64,000 nucleotides of DNA from PMG-095 sp037200885. Lineage in GTDB: Bacteria; Myxococcota_A; Polyangia; Polyangiales; Polyangiaceae. The number at the start of each line of letters is the position of its first letter. The first letter of the stretch is position 1. Shown piece by piece: positions 33,421 through 42,776 of the stretch. The notes under the pieces are model-generated. The model saw only the letters and a program-made list of their open reading frames with translations. It was not told the DNA's origin and did no database searches. Made by a program: the position numbers and the translations under genes. The stretch spans positions 1,426,001 through 1,490,000 of the forward strand of contig JBBCIN010000002.1 in assembly GCA_037200885.1 (NCBI GenBank), read 5' to 3'.

Positions 33421-34455
33421 ATGATTTTCGACTGGCTCTACGGCCTGTTCTCGAATGACCTTGCCATCGACTTAGGCACGGCGACGACGCTGATTTACGT
33501 CAAAGGTAAAGGCATCGTCAGCTGTGAGCCGTCGGTGGTGGCTGTGGCCCGCGACGCGAACGGCGTGAAGCGCGTGCTGAACGTCGGCCGCGAGGCCAAA
33601 GAGATGCTCGGCCGCACGCCGGGCAACATCGTCGCCATTCGCCCGCTGCGTGATGGCGTGATCGCCGACTTCGAGATCACCGAAGCGATGTTGCGCTACT
33701 TCATCGCCCGCGCCCACAATCGGCGCACGCTGGTCAAGCCGCGCATCATCATCTGCGTGCCCTTCGGTATCACCGAGGTCGAGAAGCGCGCGGTGAAGGA
33801 GAGCGCCGAGAGTGCGGGCGCCCGTGAGGTGTACCTGATCGAGGAACCGATGGCGGCGGCGATTGGCGCGGGCCTGCCGATCACCGAGCCGAGCGGCAAC
33901 ATGGTGGTCGACATCGGTGGCGGTACGACCGAGGTCGCGGTCATTTCGCTGGCCGGCATCGTGTACTCGCAGAGCGTGCGCGTCGGCGGCGACAAGATGG
34001 ACGACGCGATCGTCGCCTACATGAAGCGCAAATATAACCTCGCGATCGGCGAGCAGACCGCGGAGCGCATCAAGATCACGATCGGCAACGCGTATCAGCT
34101 CGATCCGCAGCTGACGATGGAAGTCAAAGGCCGCGACATGGTGGCCGGCATCCCCAAAACCGTAATCGTCAACTCGGATGAAATCCGTGAAGCGCTCGCC
34201 GAGCCCATCAACGCGATCGTCGAAGCCGTACTGCTCGCGCTCGAGCGCACCCCTCCGGAGCTTGCGGCCGACATCGTCGACAAGGGCATCGTGCTCACTG
34301 GTGGCGGCGCGTTGCTCAAGAACATCGACGTGCTTCTGCGCGAGGAAACCGGGCTACCGGTGATGGTCAGCGATGACCCGATCAGCTGTGTCGTGCTCGG
34401 CAGTGGCAAAGCGTTGGATCACATCGAGCTGCTCAAGGAAGTCACCATCGGGTGA
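33421..34455 (+). CDS. mreB: Rod-shape actin homologue MreB
   Basis: A 344-residue bacterial actin that guides lateral wall synthesis. Phosphate 1 motif is NDLAIDLGTATTLIYVKGKG; phosphate 2 is NMVVDIGGGTTEVAVISL; the adenosine motif is KGIVLTGGGALLKNID. The N-terminal amphipathic FDWLYGLFSND is the usual membrane anchor. Length is normal. First gene of a compact operon mreB-mreC-mreD-mrdA-rodA with gaps of 0-20 bp. No strong ribosome site is visible before the ATG. Confidence 0.98.
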   Translation: MIFDWLYGLFSNDLAIDLGTATTLIYVKGKGIVSCEPSVVAVARDANGVKRVLNVGREAKEMLGRTPGNIVAIRPLRDGVIADFEITEAMLRYFIARAHNRRTLVKPRIIICVPFGITEVEKRAVKESAESAGAREVYLIEEPMAAAIGAGLPITEPSGNMVVDIGGGTTEVAVISLAGIVYSQSVRVGGDKMDDAIVAYMKRKYNLAIGEQTAERIKITIGNAYQLDPQLTMEVKGRDMVAGIPKTVIVNSDEIREALAEPINAIVEAVLLALERTPPELAADIVDKGIVLTGGGALLKNIDVLLREETGLPVMVSDDPISCVVLGSGKALDHIELLKEVTIG

Positions 34456-34470
34456 TGAGCTGAGGCTCGC

Positions 34471-35355
34471 GTGGGTTCGTTCAAGCACTATCGCGATATC
34501 GTCATCGTAGTGCTGCTTTTGGCGCTACCGTTCTTCTTCCTGCGTTCAAGCATCCGCCGCCCGGAGGACACGAGCTGGGTGGATCGCGCGCTGCTCCACG
34601 TCGCTGCTCCGTTTCAATACTTCGCCGCGCTGTTGGCGCGGGGTGTCTCGGGCTTGGTGGGGGACTACGTGTACCTCGTCGACGTAAAAGCCGACAACAA
34701 TCGGCTCGCGTACGAGAACGCGAACCTGCGCAGCAAGCTGAGTGATTCCGAACGCATGGAGTCGGACAATCGCCGCCTGCGCCGCTTGCTCGGGCTGCGC
34801 GAGACTTTGTCTCAAGAGCTCGTCAGCGCGGTAGTCGTGGGTAAAGACACGACTGAGTATTTTCGCGTCGCGCACCTCACGGTAGACACGAAAAACGCAG
34901 TAATTCGCCCGGAAATGCCGGTCATCTCGGTCGATGGCACGGTCGGGACGGTGCTGCGCGTCGCTGGTGAAAAGGTGGACGTGCAGCTGACCGTTGACAG
35001 CGGCTTCGGCGTGGATGTGATGGTCGAGCGCACGGGCGCACGAGGCTTCGTCCGCGGCATCGGCGATCGGCAAAAATATTCGGCGCGCGTGGAATACGTG
35101 CAGCGCACGGACGACGTGGACGTGGGCGACGTGTTCGTCACCAGTGGTTTCGGTTGCCGCTTTCCGCGGGGCATTCCCGTCGCGCGCGTGAAAAAGGTCG
35201 AGAAGCGCAACTTCGGTATCTATCAATCGGTCGAGGCCGAACCGACCGTGGATTTTTCGCGCCTCGAAGAGGTGATGATCATCCTGACCGATCCCAAGGA
35301 CTGCGAATCGGGCGCTGGCAACTCGGCGTCGAAGAAACAGCGCCAGCAGCGCTGA
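34471..35355 (+). CDS. mreC: Rod-shape-determining protein MreC
   Basis: A 294-residue single-pass periplasmic protein that links MreB to the wall synthases. The N-terminal transmembrane helix is at about 9-24 (DIVIVVLLLALPFFFL). A coiled coil follows (VDVKADNNRLAYENANLRSK through RLRRLLGL, about residues 70-110). The two beta-barrel domains occupy the rest (LVSAVVVGKDTTEYFRVAHL; PEMPVISVDGTVGTVLRV; DVGDVFVTSGFGCRFPRGIP). The GTG at 34471 is 15 bp after mreB. A Lys/Gln-rich tail ends the protein. Confidence 0.95.
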   Translation: MGSFKHYRDIVIVVLLLALPFFFLRSSIRRPEDTSWVDRALLHVAAPFQYFAALLARGVSGLVGDYVYLVDVKADNNRLAYENANLRSKLSDSERMESDNRRLRRLLGLRETLSQELVSAVVVGKDTTEYFRVAHLTVDTKNAVIRPEMPVISVDGTVGTVLRVAGEKVDVQLTVDSGFGVDVMVERTGARGFVRGIGDRQKYSARVEYVQRTDDVDVGDVFVTSGFGCRFPRGIPVARVKKVEKRNFGIYQSVEAEPTVDFSRLEEVMIILTDPKDCESGAGNSASKKQRQQR

Positions 35356-35375
35356 TCCTTCTACCGGAGCTCTAT

Positions 35376-35921
35376 ATGAGAAACCTCGGGTTCTTCGCCG
35401 TCGCCGCGCTGCTCATCTTGGTGCAGTCGAATTTGTTTCGCTTGATTGGCCCGCTGGGCAGCTTGGTCGGCGCGCATTGGGTGCATGGCGCGACGCCCAG
35501 TCTGGCGTTACCGCTGGTGATCTTTCTGGGCGTTCACGAACCCTCGATGCCGCGCGGCGCGGCGCTGGCGTTCGCCATCGGCTACGCTCAAGACCTGCTC
35601 GGTGGCGCGCCGATTGGGCTTTTTACCTTCGTGTACGTGATGATTTGGTGGCTCTCGCGCGTGGCGGGCGTCAGGCTCACCGCGCAAACCATGCTCACCC
35701 GGATGTCGCTCGCGTTCATCTTCGCGCTCGTGCAAAGCGCGGTGATTTTGGTGCTCTTGGCCGTATTCGGTAACGACAATCGCCGCCCGTTGGAGGTCGC
35801 GACGATCGTGCTGCCCCACGCCGTGGCGACCGCGCTGTGGGCGCCGCTCTTGTTCCGTTTGGCGCAGCGCTTGCGACAAGGGGGAACACCGGCTCGCGCG
35901 CAGCCCGAGGCATTGACATGA
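35376..35921 (+). CDS. mreD: Rod-shape-determining protein MreD
   Basis: A 181-residue polytopic inner-membrane protein; about five hydrophobic segments are visible, with the family motif GYAQDLLGGAPIGLFTF in the middle. It works with MreC in the elongasome. The frame is open far upstream inside mreC, but the ATG at 35376, with CCGGAG ten bases upstream and a typical hydrophobic N terminus (NLGFFAVAALLILVQSNLF), is the start. mrdA begins seven bases after the stop. Confidence 0.9.
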   Translation: MRNLGFFAVAALLILVQSNLFRLIGPLGSLVGAHWVHGATPSLALPLVIFLGVHEPSMPRGAALAFAIGYAQDLLGGAPIGLFTFVYVMIWWLSRVAGVRLTAQTMLTRMSLAFIFALVQSAVILVLLAVFGNDNRRPLEVATIVLPHAVATALWAPLLFRLAQRLRQGGTPARAQPEALT

Positions 35922-35928
35922 GGCGCGC

Positions 35929-37854
35929 GTGCTAGTTCAGCGCTCCGACGTCGGAGAGTTTCGGCAGCGCTACCGCTGGCTGGTGCTGGTGGCGATCGCC
36001 GCTTTCGGCACGTTGATCGGCCGGCTGGCGCAGCTGCAAATCGTGGAGGGGGATCTGCACCGCGCGCAGGCACGGCGCAACATCGTGCGCGAGCGCTTCT
36101 TGGCCACCACGCGCGGCGTGATCCGCGATGCGTTCGGGCGTGTGCTGGCCGCCAATCGGCCCTCGTACAGCGTGCACATCACGCCTGCCGAGATCGATCT
36201 GGAAACGACCTGGCCGCGGGTGATGAAGGTCGTCCAGCTCGACGAGTTCGAGCGCGCCGCGATCGAGAAGCGCATTTCGGACATCAAAGCGCTGCCCAAA
36301 GAGGACAAACGCCGCGGCCAGCAGATCTTGCTCAAAGTCGACGTCGACCGCGACGTCGTCGCCTTCCTCGAGACGCACGAGAAGGAGCTCACCGGCGTGG
36401 AGGTCACGCCGGCTCCGGTTCGCTACTACCCGTACGGTGAGCTGGGCGCGCACGCCGTCGGCTACATGCGTGAAGTCGACGCCGAGGCGCTCGAACGCCT
36501 CGATGAGCGCGGCTATCGCGCGGGCGATCACATCGGCGCGATCGGCATCGAACGGCGTTGGGAGAGCTACCTGCGTGGCCAACGCGGCTGGCGCAAGATG
36601 GTGCGCGGCATCGCGCGTCGCGAAAGCAACGCCGAAATCGACGCTAAATACCTGGAGGAGCCGCGCCGGCTGGAGCCGATCCCGGGGCGCGACATCTCGC
36701 TCACGATGGACATCGATCTGGTGGCATCGATCGAGAAGGGCATGCGCGGTCAGCTCGCGGGCGCGGTGGTCGTGGTCGACGTGCGCACCGGAAGGCTCTT
36801 GGCCGCGCTGTCCAAGCCCAGCTTCGATCCGAACGTCGTCTCCGGCGGCAACGGGACGAAGGCGGTGGGCGCCGCGTTCCGGCGTCTGAACGCCGATCCG
36901 TTGAAGCCCACGATGGATAAGACCATCTCGGCGGCGTACCCGCCGGGCTCGACCTACAAGCCGTTCACTGCGCTGGCCGCCTTGGCCGATCGCGTGACTG
37001 ACCCGGACCGCGAGGTCGACTGTCACGGCGGGTTCGAATACGGTAAGCGCTTCTTCCGTTGCACGGGCGTGCACCGTAAAGTGAACCTGCACTCTGCCAT
37101 CGTCCAGTCGTGCAATACTTACTTCTACGAGCTCGGTTCGCGCCTGAGCATCGACCGTCTAGCCGCGATTGGCCTGGATTTCGGCTTCGGCGTGAAGACC
37201 GGCATCGGCGTGAATCCGGAAGCACGTGGTCGAATGCCGACTCGCAGTTGGTACACGCGGCGCTACAAGGAGGCGTTCCGCGGCGGCTTCACCTTGCTAT
37301 CGGCGATCGGGCAGGGTGCGACCACCGTCAGCGTGCTGCAGTTGGCGCTGTCCTACGCCGCGTTGGCCAATGGCGGTACGCTGTATCAGCCGCAGGTCGT
37401 GCGTAGCATCGAGACCAGCGATGGCACGGTCGTGCAGGATTTTCCACCGCGCGTGCGGCGCATGGTCGAGCTCGATCAAGATCACCTCACGATGGTCAAG
37501 AATGCCCTGGCCGGTGTGGTCGCCGAGAAGACGGGCACCGCCTACAAGGAGCGCATCCCGGGCCTCGACATGGCCGGCAAGACCGGCACGGCGCAGGTGA
37601 GCCACGTCACGCCCCGCGGCGTGGATCCCGACAAAGTCTGGTACTTCAATCGCGATCACGCCTGGTTCGCCGGCTACGCGCCCTCGAAATCCCCGGAAAT
37701 CGCCATCGTCGTGATCATCGAGCACGGCGGCGGCGGCGGCAAGAACGCGGCTCCGGTCGCCATGCGCGTCGTGCGCGACTGGGAGAAGCTGAAGGAGAAG
37801 CGCGTCTCCGCGCAGGTCCCCGCTCGTCCGGCTGGTAAACGCGGAAGCCTGTGA
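35929..37854 (+). CDS. mrdA: Penicillin-binding protein 2 (elongasome transpeptidase)
   Basis: A class B PBP of 641 residues. A single transmembrane helix (about 17-35) precedes the dimerisation domain (FLATTRGVIRDAFGRVLAAN). The transpeptidase has SxxK at Ser341-Lys344 (YPPGSTYKPF), SxN as Ser394-Cys395-Asn396 (QSCNTYF) and KTG at 551-553 (MAGKTGTAQ). It crosslinks peptidoglycan during lateral growth and is the partner of RodA. The GTG at 35929 is used. A Gly-rich loop (GGGGGKN) near residue 600 precedes the end. The stop overlaps the rodA start, indicating coupled synthesis of the transpeptidase-glycosyltransferase pair. Confidence 0.96.
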   Translation: MLVQRSDVGEFRQRYRWLVLVAIAAFGTLIGRLAQLQIVEGDLHRAQARRNIVRERFLATTRGVIRDAFGRVLAANRPSYSVHITPAEIDLETTWPRVMKVVQLDEFERAAIEKRISDIKALPKEDKRRGQQILLKVDVDRDVVAFLETHEKELTGVEVTPAPVRYYPYGELGAHAVGYMREVDAEALERLDERGYRAGDHIGAIGIERRWESYLRGQRGWRKMVRGIARRESNAEIDAKYLEEPRRLEPIPGRDISLTMDIDLVASIEKGMRGQLAGAVVVVDVRTGRLLAALSKPSFDPNVVSGGNGTKAVGAAFRRLNADPLKPTMDKTISAAYPPGSTYKPFTALAALADRVTDPDREVDCHGGFEYGKRFFRCTGVHRKVNLHSAIVQSCNTYFYELGSRLSIDRLAAIGLDFGFGVKTGIGVNPEARGRMPTRSWYTRRYKEAFRGGFTLLSAIGQGATTVSVLQLALSYAALANGGTLYQPQVVRSIETSDGTVVQDFPPRVRRMVELDQDHLTMVKNALAGVVAEKTGTAYKERIPGLDMAGKTGTAQVSHVTPRGVDPDKVWYFNRDHAWFAGYAPSKSPEIAIVVIIEHGGGGGKNAAPVAMRVVRDWEKLKEKRVSAQVPARPAGKRGSL

Positions 37855-38972
37855 TGGCGGGCGATCGCTTCTCGTTTCGGCGCGGACCAATGGTCGACAT
37901 GCCGCTCCTACTCGGCGTGGTGGCCATCCTGACCCTGGGTCTGGTCAACCTTTACAGCGCGACCAGCGTGTACATCGACGACGACAGTCGCGCGCGGCTG
38001 GCTGACATTTACGTGACGCAGATCTACTGGATCGTCGTCGGGGCAATGATCGCCATTTTGGTCGCGGCCATCGACTACCGGCATTACGAGCGCCTCGCTC
38101 CGGTGCTGTACGCAGGCGGCATGGTCTCGCTCGGGCTGGTTTTCATCCTCGGTAAAGACATCCGCGGCTCCTCGCGTTGGATTCAACTCGGTAGTTTTGC
38201 CTTCCAACCCAGCGAATTCATGAAGATCTTCTTGGTCTTGATGGTCGCGAAGGTAGTCCACAACGATTCCCGGACGGAGCCGAGATCGCTTGTCGATCTG
38301 GCGCCCGCGGCAGTCTTGATCTTGGTGCCCGTGGCTGCAGTGATGGCACAGCCCGATCTGGGGACATCGCTGATCTACCTACTCACGTGCGTGTCCATGT
38401 TGGCCATGATGCGCATTCGCACGTTCAGCGTGCTCTCGCTGCTGGCCACGGGCGCGATCTCGATGCCGCTCGCCTGGATGTTCGTGATGCGTGACTACCA
38501 GAAGCACCGCATCACCAGCTTCCTGAATCCCGAAGCGGACAAAACGGGCACGGGCTGGCACGCGCTTCAGTCACAGACCGCGATCGGCAACGGTCAGCTG
38601 ACGGGCGAGGGATTCATGCAGGGCACGCAAAACCAATTCGGTTTTTTGCCCGAACAATACTCGGATTTCCCCTTCGCCGTGTTCTCGGAAGATTGGGGAT
38701 TTTTCGGCACCGTGGTGCTGATCGGCCTGTACGCGTTCGTGTGTATTTGGTCGATCCACATCGCATCTCAAGCCAAAGATCGCTTCGGCGCAGCCCTCGC
38801 CGTCGGCGTCGGCGCGCTCCTGTTCTGGCACGCGGTATTCAACATGGGCATGGCCATGGGCGTACTGCCCGTGGTGGGGATCACGCTGCCGCTGTTCAGC
38901 TACGGCGGCTCGAGCGTGCTCACGATGCTGATGGGCCTCGGATTGCTGATGAACGTGTCGATGCGCCGGTAG
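37854..38972 (+). CDS. rodA: Peptidoglycan glycosyltransferase RodA
   Basis: A SEDS-family glycosyltransferase of 372 residues with about ten membrane segments. Landmarks are GSSRWIQLGSFAFQPSEFMK, the catalytic-loop region QFGFLPEQYSDFPFAVFSEDWG (Asp/Glu), and the C-terminal GITLPLFSYGGSSVL. It polymerises lipid II together with PBP2. The ATG at 37854 overlaps the mrdA stop by one base (TGATG); a GTG one codon earlier is also possible. Last gene of the mre operon; an unusual inverted-repeat region and a bidirectional hairpin follow. Confidence 0.96.
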   Translation: MAGDRFSFRRGPMVDMPLLLGVVAILTLGLVNLYSATSVYIDDDSRARLADIYVTQIYWIVVGAMIAILVAAIDYRHYERLAPVLYAGGMVSLGLVFILGKDIRGSSRWIQLGSFAFQPSEFMKIFLVLMVAKVVHNDSRTEPRSLVDLAPAAVLILVPVAAVMAQPDLGTSLIYLLTCVSMLAMMRIRTFSVLSLLATGAISMPLAWMFVMRDYQKHRITSFLNPEADKTGTGWHALQSQTAIGNGQLTGEGFMQGTQNQFGFLPEQYSDFPFAVFSEDWGFFGTVVLIGLYAFVCIWSIHIASQAKDRFGAALAVGVGALLFWHAVFNMGMAMGVLPVVGITLPLFSYGGSSVLTMLMGLGLLMNVSMRR

Positions 38973-39162
38973 TGCTCTCCTCCCAACGTGAACGAGAACG
39001 AGAACGAAAAATCGTAAATCGAGACCGTCCGACGTCACACACCTGTGCACGCGAGCTGCCTGAGGGGCAGCCCCAATTCTAGGAAGAAAAAGAGGGGCGA
39101 TCGAGCTCCAGCAACGCACCTCGTGGGGGCGCTCGGTTCACGGTGTGGGGCGACTCCCTGTA

Positions 39163-39198
39163 CGAAAAACGGAATTCGAATTCGAACTCCGTTTTTCG
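39163..39198. terminator. Bidirectional terminator hairpin
   Basis: CGAAAAACGGA (39163-39173) pairs with TCCGTTTTTCG (39188-39198) over 11 bases. The loop contains a second palindrome, TTCGAATTCGAA, so the 36 bases are symmetric except at one position pair. A-run and T-run flanks suit termination of rodA transcripts and of the opposite SNF2-type gene. Confidence 0.75.
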
Positions 39199-39227
39199 TT
39201 TTGTGGGCGGACCGTGGGCAACAACCG

Positions 39228-39300
39228 AGGATGAGGGAGAGGCGAGAGCGGGCACGGGCACGTTGGAGAGGAAGGGCGTTCACGTTCACGTTGGAGAGGG
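39228..39300. repeat. GGGCACG/GTTCACG hexamer repeat, copy 1
   Basis: It begins AGGATGAGGGAGAGGCGAGA and continues with CGGGCACGGGCACGTTGGAG and CGTTCACGTTCACGTTGGAG. It ends 25 bp from the stop of the minus-strand SNF2-type gene. Near-identical copies lie at 45468 and 57994. Confidence 0.8.
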
Positions 39301-39325
39301 CGCGGCCTTTGGCCTTGCCCTCTCG

Positions 39326-42300
39326 TCAATCCATCTTGAACAGGTCGTCCAGGTCGTCGCGGGTGAGGGTCTTGGCGCCGCCGGCGTCTTCGCTGAGTAC
39401 GGAGGCGACGAGGTCCTTCTTCTTTTGTTTCAGTTGCAGGATCTTTTCTTCGATCGTGCCGGCGGCGACCAGGCGGTAGACGGTGACGACTTTCTTCTGG
39501 CCGATGCGGTGGGCGCGGTCGGAAGCTTGGTCTTCGACGGCTGGGTTCCACCAGGGATCGAAGTGGATCACGGTGTCGGCGGCGGTGAGATTGAGGCCGG
39601 AGCCGCCCGCTTTGAGGCTGATCAGGAACACCGGCACGGTGGGATCGTTTTGGAAGCGATCGATGCGCTCGGCGCGGTCCATGGTGCTGCCGTCCAGGTA
39701 CTCGTAGCGGATCTTGTCCTCGTCCAGCGCTTCGCGCACGAGCTTCAGCATCGAGACGAACTGGCTGAAGACGAGCACTTTGTGACCGCCGGATTCCGCC
39801 TCTTCTATCAGCTCTCGCAACGCGGCCAGCTTGCCGCTGTCGTCGTGGCTGAACTCACGTGGCAAACCGAGCAAACGTGGATCGCAGGCGGCTTGGCGGA
39901 GCTTGGTCAAACCTGCCAAGATATGCAATTGGCTCTTGGCCACGCCTTGGCGCTCGACCTCGCCCATGACCTGCGCGCGAACCTCGCGCAGCACCTGCAT
40001 GTATATGGCCTTTTGATCGGAGGCCATGTCGATCAATTTGTCGACTTCGATCTTGGGCGGCAGATCCTTGGCTACTTCGTTCTTGGTGCGGCGCAAGATG
40101 AACGGGTGGATCACGGCTCGCAACCGAGCCGCTTGCTTCGAATCGCCTTGGTCGATCGGGCGCGCGAACTTCTCTTCGAACTTTTGTAGCGGACCGAGTA
40201 GACCTGGGCTCACGAACTCGAAAATCGACCAAATTTCGCTGAGTCGATTCTCGATCGGGGTGCCGGTCAGCGCCAAGCGGCGACTGGCGTCGAGCTCTTT
40301 GGCGGCGGCGGCGGTGGCGCTCAGCGGGTTCTTGATGTTCTGCGCTTCGTCCAAAATGGCGTAGTCGAGCGGCAGTTTTTTCAGCAGATCGATATCGCGA
40401 CGCAAGAGCGCGTAGCTGGTGATGATCACGTTCGCGCTCTCCAGATCGGCGATTTGCTCGCGACGGCCGGCGCCGTGCCACAGCGCGGTGGTCAGACTCG
40501 GTCCGAAGCGCTCGATTTCACGGACCCAGTTGGTGACCACGCTGGTCGGCGCGACGATCAACGCCTTCAGCGATTTCGTCTTCTTCTCTGCCTTCAAGTG
40601 AAGCAGGAGCGCGATCGTTTGCACGGTCTTGCCGAGACCCATGTCGTCGGCGAGCACGCCGCCCGAGCCGAGCTCGTGCACGAACTGCAGCCAAGACAAG
40701 CCTTGCTCCTGATACGGCCGGAGCGTGGCTTTGAGTCCCTTGGGCTTTTTGGCCGCCTTGATTTCGTCGATCGACGCGAGCTTCGCAAATAGCGACTTGG
40801 CTGCGGCGGCGACGGTCGCGCTGCTGGCTTGATTGAGCAGCTCTTGCACGCGACCGGCTTGAGATAGCGGGATCTTGCCGGATTTTCCGGCCGCCGTGAT
40901 CAGCTCGATCTCGCGGTCGATCATCGCTTGCACCTTTTCGCCGTCGAAAGGCGCAAACGAGTTGTCCGACAGACGCACGAATTTACGCCCCTCACGCAGG
41001 CAGCGCTCGAGCTCGTCGCGATCGACGCCAACCCCTTCACTCGAGTAGTCGATCTTGACGTTCAACCAATCGACGCCGCTCGAAACGCGCGCATGCATCA
41101 AGATTGGCTTGCTGCGCACATGGGTGCCCACCAAATCCTCGGGGACGTACAGATCCCAGTCTTCCGGCAAGGCGCCGACGCCTTCCGACCAGAAGTGGAT
41201 CGCTTTGTCCGCGCGAGCTACGAAATGTTCGCCGCTCTCGTCGGGTTCCAGGCCCAGATCGAGCAAGAGTTGCACCGCGCGTTGCTGCGCGGCGATGTCG
41301 CAACGGATGCATTTGGCCCGCTTTTGCCCCTCTTCGGGCGGCAAAATCATCACCGGTGGCGAGATGCCGTCGGCGCGAACCTCGACCTCGAGGTCGGCGT
41401 AGGCCGCACGCAGCGACACTTCGGCTTCCGTGAGCGAACCGGTGGCGCGCATCCGAAACGTGGGCTCGAGGTCGATCACGTCCGCGACCTGGGACAGCTC
41501 GGGCAATTCGGCGCCGATCTCGAGCGCGACTTTGGGCAAGCCGTAGGTGATCATGCCGATGAGCTCGGAGGCCGGTTCTGCGATCGTCGGGCTGCGCAAT
41601 AGCCGCCGGAGAGCGGCCGGCGAGACGCGGTGATCCAAGGGCCTGGCGATGCCTTCATTGGTGTCGATGTGATAGCCGGGCGCGCCTTCGAACCAGCCAC
41701 CAGTGGTGAGCTGAAAGCGCCGGCCGTCGTTCTGACGCTCGAAGGTCACCTTGGATACGATGGTATCGGCGCCGACCATCTCCAGATCGAAGCGGGGGCG
41801 GAGCGATTCTTCGGCAAAGCGCAGCTGCATCAGGGCGGGCTCGAGCAAAACCCGGCGATTGCGCAGGAGCGGAAGTAGTTCCGAAGCGTCTTCGCCGCGG
41901 ATGTCGACTGCGGGATGACGCGGATTGCCGCTCTCGAAGCGAGCGAGTACGCGAAGCGCGTTGCGATCGGCGGTGGGCGTCACGCCCTGCCAGTTCAACG
42001 CCACGCTCGGCAGGAGCGGGGTTCGGCTATCGATGTCGAGCACGGTCACGGTCAGGCCGCCTTGGCGTACGTGAACGCGGAACTCCAGGTGGAGTGTGCG
42101 TTGTGTGCCATCCGGCGCGAGCCAGGCGCCGATCCCGGTCGGGCGCGCGCTCAGGTCGGCGGGAGCGGGCGCTGCATGGGGCGTGTAGTGATTGACCGGT
42201 GTCGGCAGCTGCGGCGCCTGCTGTTGTTGGCGACGGCGACGGTCCCTGCGTCGGCCGCCCTTGGCGTCAGCGCCGTTGGCGCTCGCGTTGTTACTGCTGT

Positions 42301-42688
42301 TGTTACCGCTCGACGGTTGTGCTCCAGCGGCGTGCAGCTGTTGCGGCGGCGGCTGCGCGGGCGTCTCGCGCCGGGGCAGGGCCGAGCGTGCTTTGTTGCG
42401 CACGGTGATCAAAAGCGCGGCCACATGCTTGCAATGTTGGTTGGTTTTTTGGAACGCGGGGCAGGTGCAGCTGGAGGTAATGCCCTCGCCACCGAGCCGA
42501 ATCGATACCTCGTAGGGGTCCGGATCGGAGCCTTTCACGCGGCCCTGTGCGCTCGAGTCAGTGACGCTGACCTCCTCGACGACTTTGCGCTTTTCGTAGT
42601 CGAGGCCACGAAGGAACGTGCGTGCCCCGAGCAAACGCCGAAGGCCGCGGTCGGAAAGGGTGGAGAGGGCGTCAGACAGCGACGACAC
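39326..42688 (-). CDS. SWIM-SNF2 family ATPase/helicase-like protein
   Basis: An 1120-residue SWI2/SNF2 ATPase. Residues 74-88 hold a SWIM zinc finger (CTCPAFQKTNQHCKH: Cys74, Cys76, Cys86, His88). A low-complexity Gln/Asn-rich linker follows (about 100-165). The ATPase has LADDMGLGKTVQT (motif I), a DEAQ box (ILDEAQNIKN), ALTGTPIENRLSE (III) and, in the second lobe, KVLVFSQF, GGSGLNLTAADTVIHFDPWW (V) and SDRAHRIGQ (VI). Such proteins translocate on double-stranded DNA to displace bound proteins; RapA-like roles are possible. GTG start at 42688. No restriction, phosphodiesterase or other defence genes flank it, so I treat it as chromosomal rather than part of a defence system. Confidence 0.93.
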   Translation of the reverse strand: MSSLSDALSTLSDRGLRRLLGARTFLRGLDYEKRKVVEEVSVTDSSAQGRVKGSDPDPYEVSIRLGGEGITSSCTCPAFQKTNQHCKHVAALLITVRNKARSALPRRETPAQPPPQQLHAAGAQPSSGNNSSNNASANGADAKGGRRRDRRRRQQQQAPQLPTPVNHYTPHAAPAPADLSARPTGIGAWLAPDGTQRTLHLEFRVHVRQGGLTVTVLDIDSRTPLLPSVALNWQGVTPTADRNALRVLARFESGNPRHPAVDIRGEDASELLPLLRNRRVLLEPALMQLRFAEESLRPRFDLEMVGADTIVSKVTFERQNDGRRFQLTTGGWFEGAPGYHIDTNEGIARPLDHRVSPAALRRLLRSPTIAEPASELIGMITYGLPKVALEIGAELPELSQVADVIDLEPTFRMRATGSLTEAEVSLRAAYADLEVEVRADGISPPVMILPPEEGQKRAKCIRCDIAAQQRAVQLLLDLGLEPDESGEHFVARADKAIHFWSEGVGALPEDWDLYVPEDLVGTHVRSKPILMHARVSSGVDWLNVKIDYSSEGVGVDRDELERCLREGRKFVRLSDNSFAPFDGEKVQAMIDREIELITAAGKSGKIPLSQAGRVQELLNQASSATVAAAAKSLFAKLASIDEIKAAKKPKGLKATLRPYQEQGLSWLQFVHELGSGGVLADDMGLGKTVQTIALLLHLKAEKKTKSLKALIVAPTSVVTNWVREIERFGPSLTTALWHGAGRREQIADLESANVIITSYALLRRDIDLLKKLPLDYAILDEAQNIKNPLSATAAAAKELDASRRLALTGTPIENRLSEIWSIFEFVSPGLLGPLQKFEEKFARPIDQGDSKQAARLRAVIHPFILRRTKNEVAKDLPPKIEVDKLIDMASDQKAIYMQVLREVRAQVMGEVERQGVAKSQLHILAGLTKLRQAACDPRLLGLPREFSHDDSGKLAALRELIEEAESGGHKVLVFSQFVSMLKLVREALDEDKIRYEYLDGSTMDRAERIDRFQNDPTVPVFLISLKAGGSGLNLTAADTVIHFDPWWNPAVEDQASDRAHRIGQKKVVTVYRLVAAGTIEEKILQLKQKKKDLVASVLSEDAGGAKTLTRDDLDDLFKMD

Positions 42689-42776
42689 GGCGGCCTCGTT
42701 TCGAATCGGAAGATGACGGCATTTCGTTCATGGCAAATTTTCGAAGTGTGGGAGCTCGTGCTTCGAGCTCAGAATT

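Larger units (their letters stand above)
38973..39325. other. Convergent intergenic region with inverted repeats
   Basis: This gap between convergent rodA and the SNF2-type gene holds no credible ORF. Its left edge, CCTCCCAACGTGAACGAGAA (38979-38998, continuing with more GAACGA units), is inverted relative to its right edge, CGTTCACGTTCACGTTGGAG (39277-39296). Between them lies a perfect long-stem hairpin (39163-39198) and a pyrimidine/purine-biased repeat (39228-39300) that recurs at two other places in the window. The whole could be a pair of 3' repeat elements, one for each gene, or a small non-autonomous element with inverted ends. Confidence 0.6.

Noticed and set aside
39326..42688. SNF2-type ATPase as part of a phage-defence or restriction system
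   Set aside because: No methyltransferase, nuclease, phospholipase-D or Zorya-type partner nearby; neighbours are a pyrophosphatase homologue and the mre operon.
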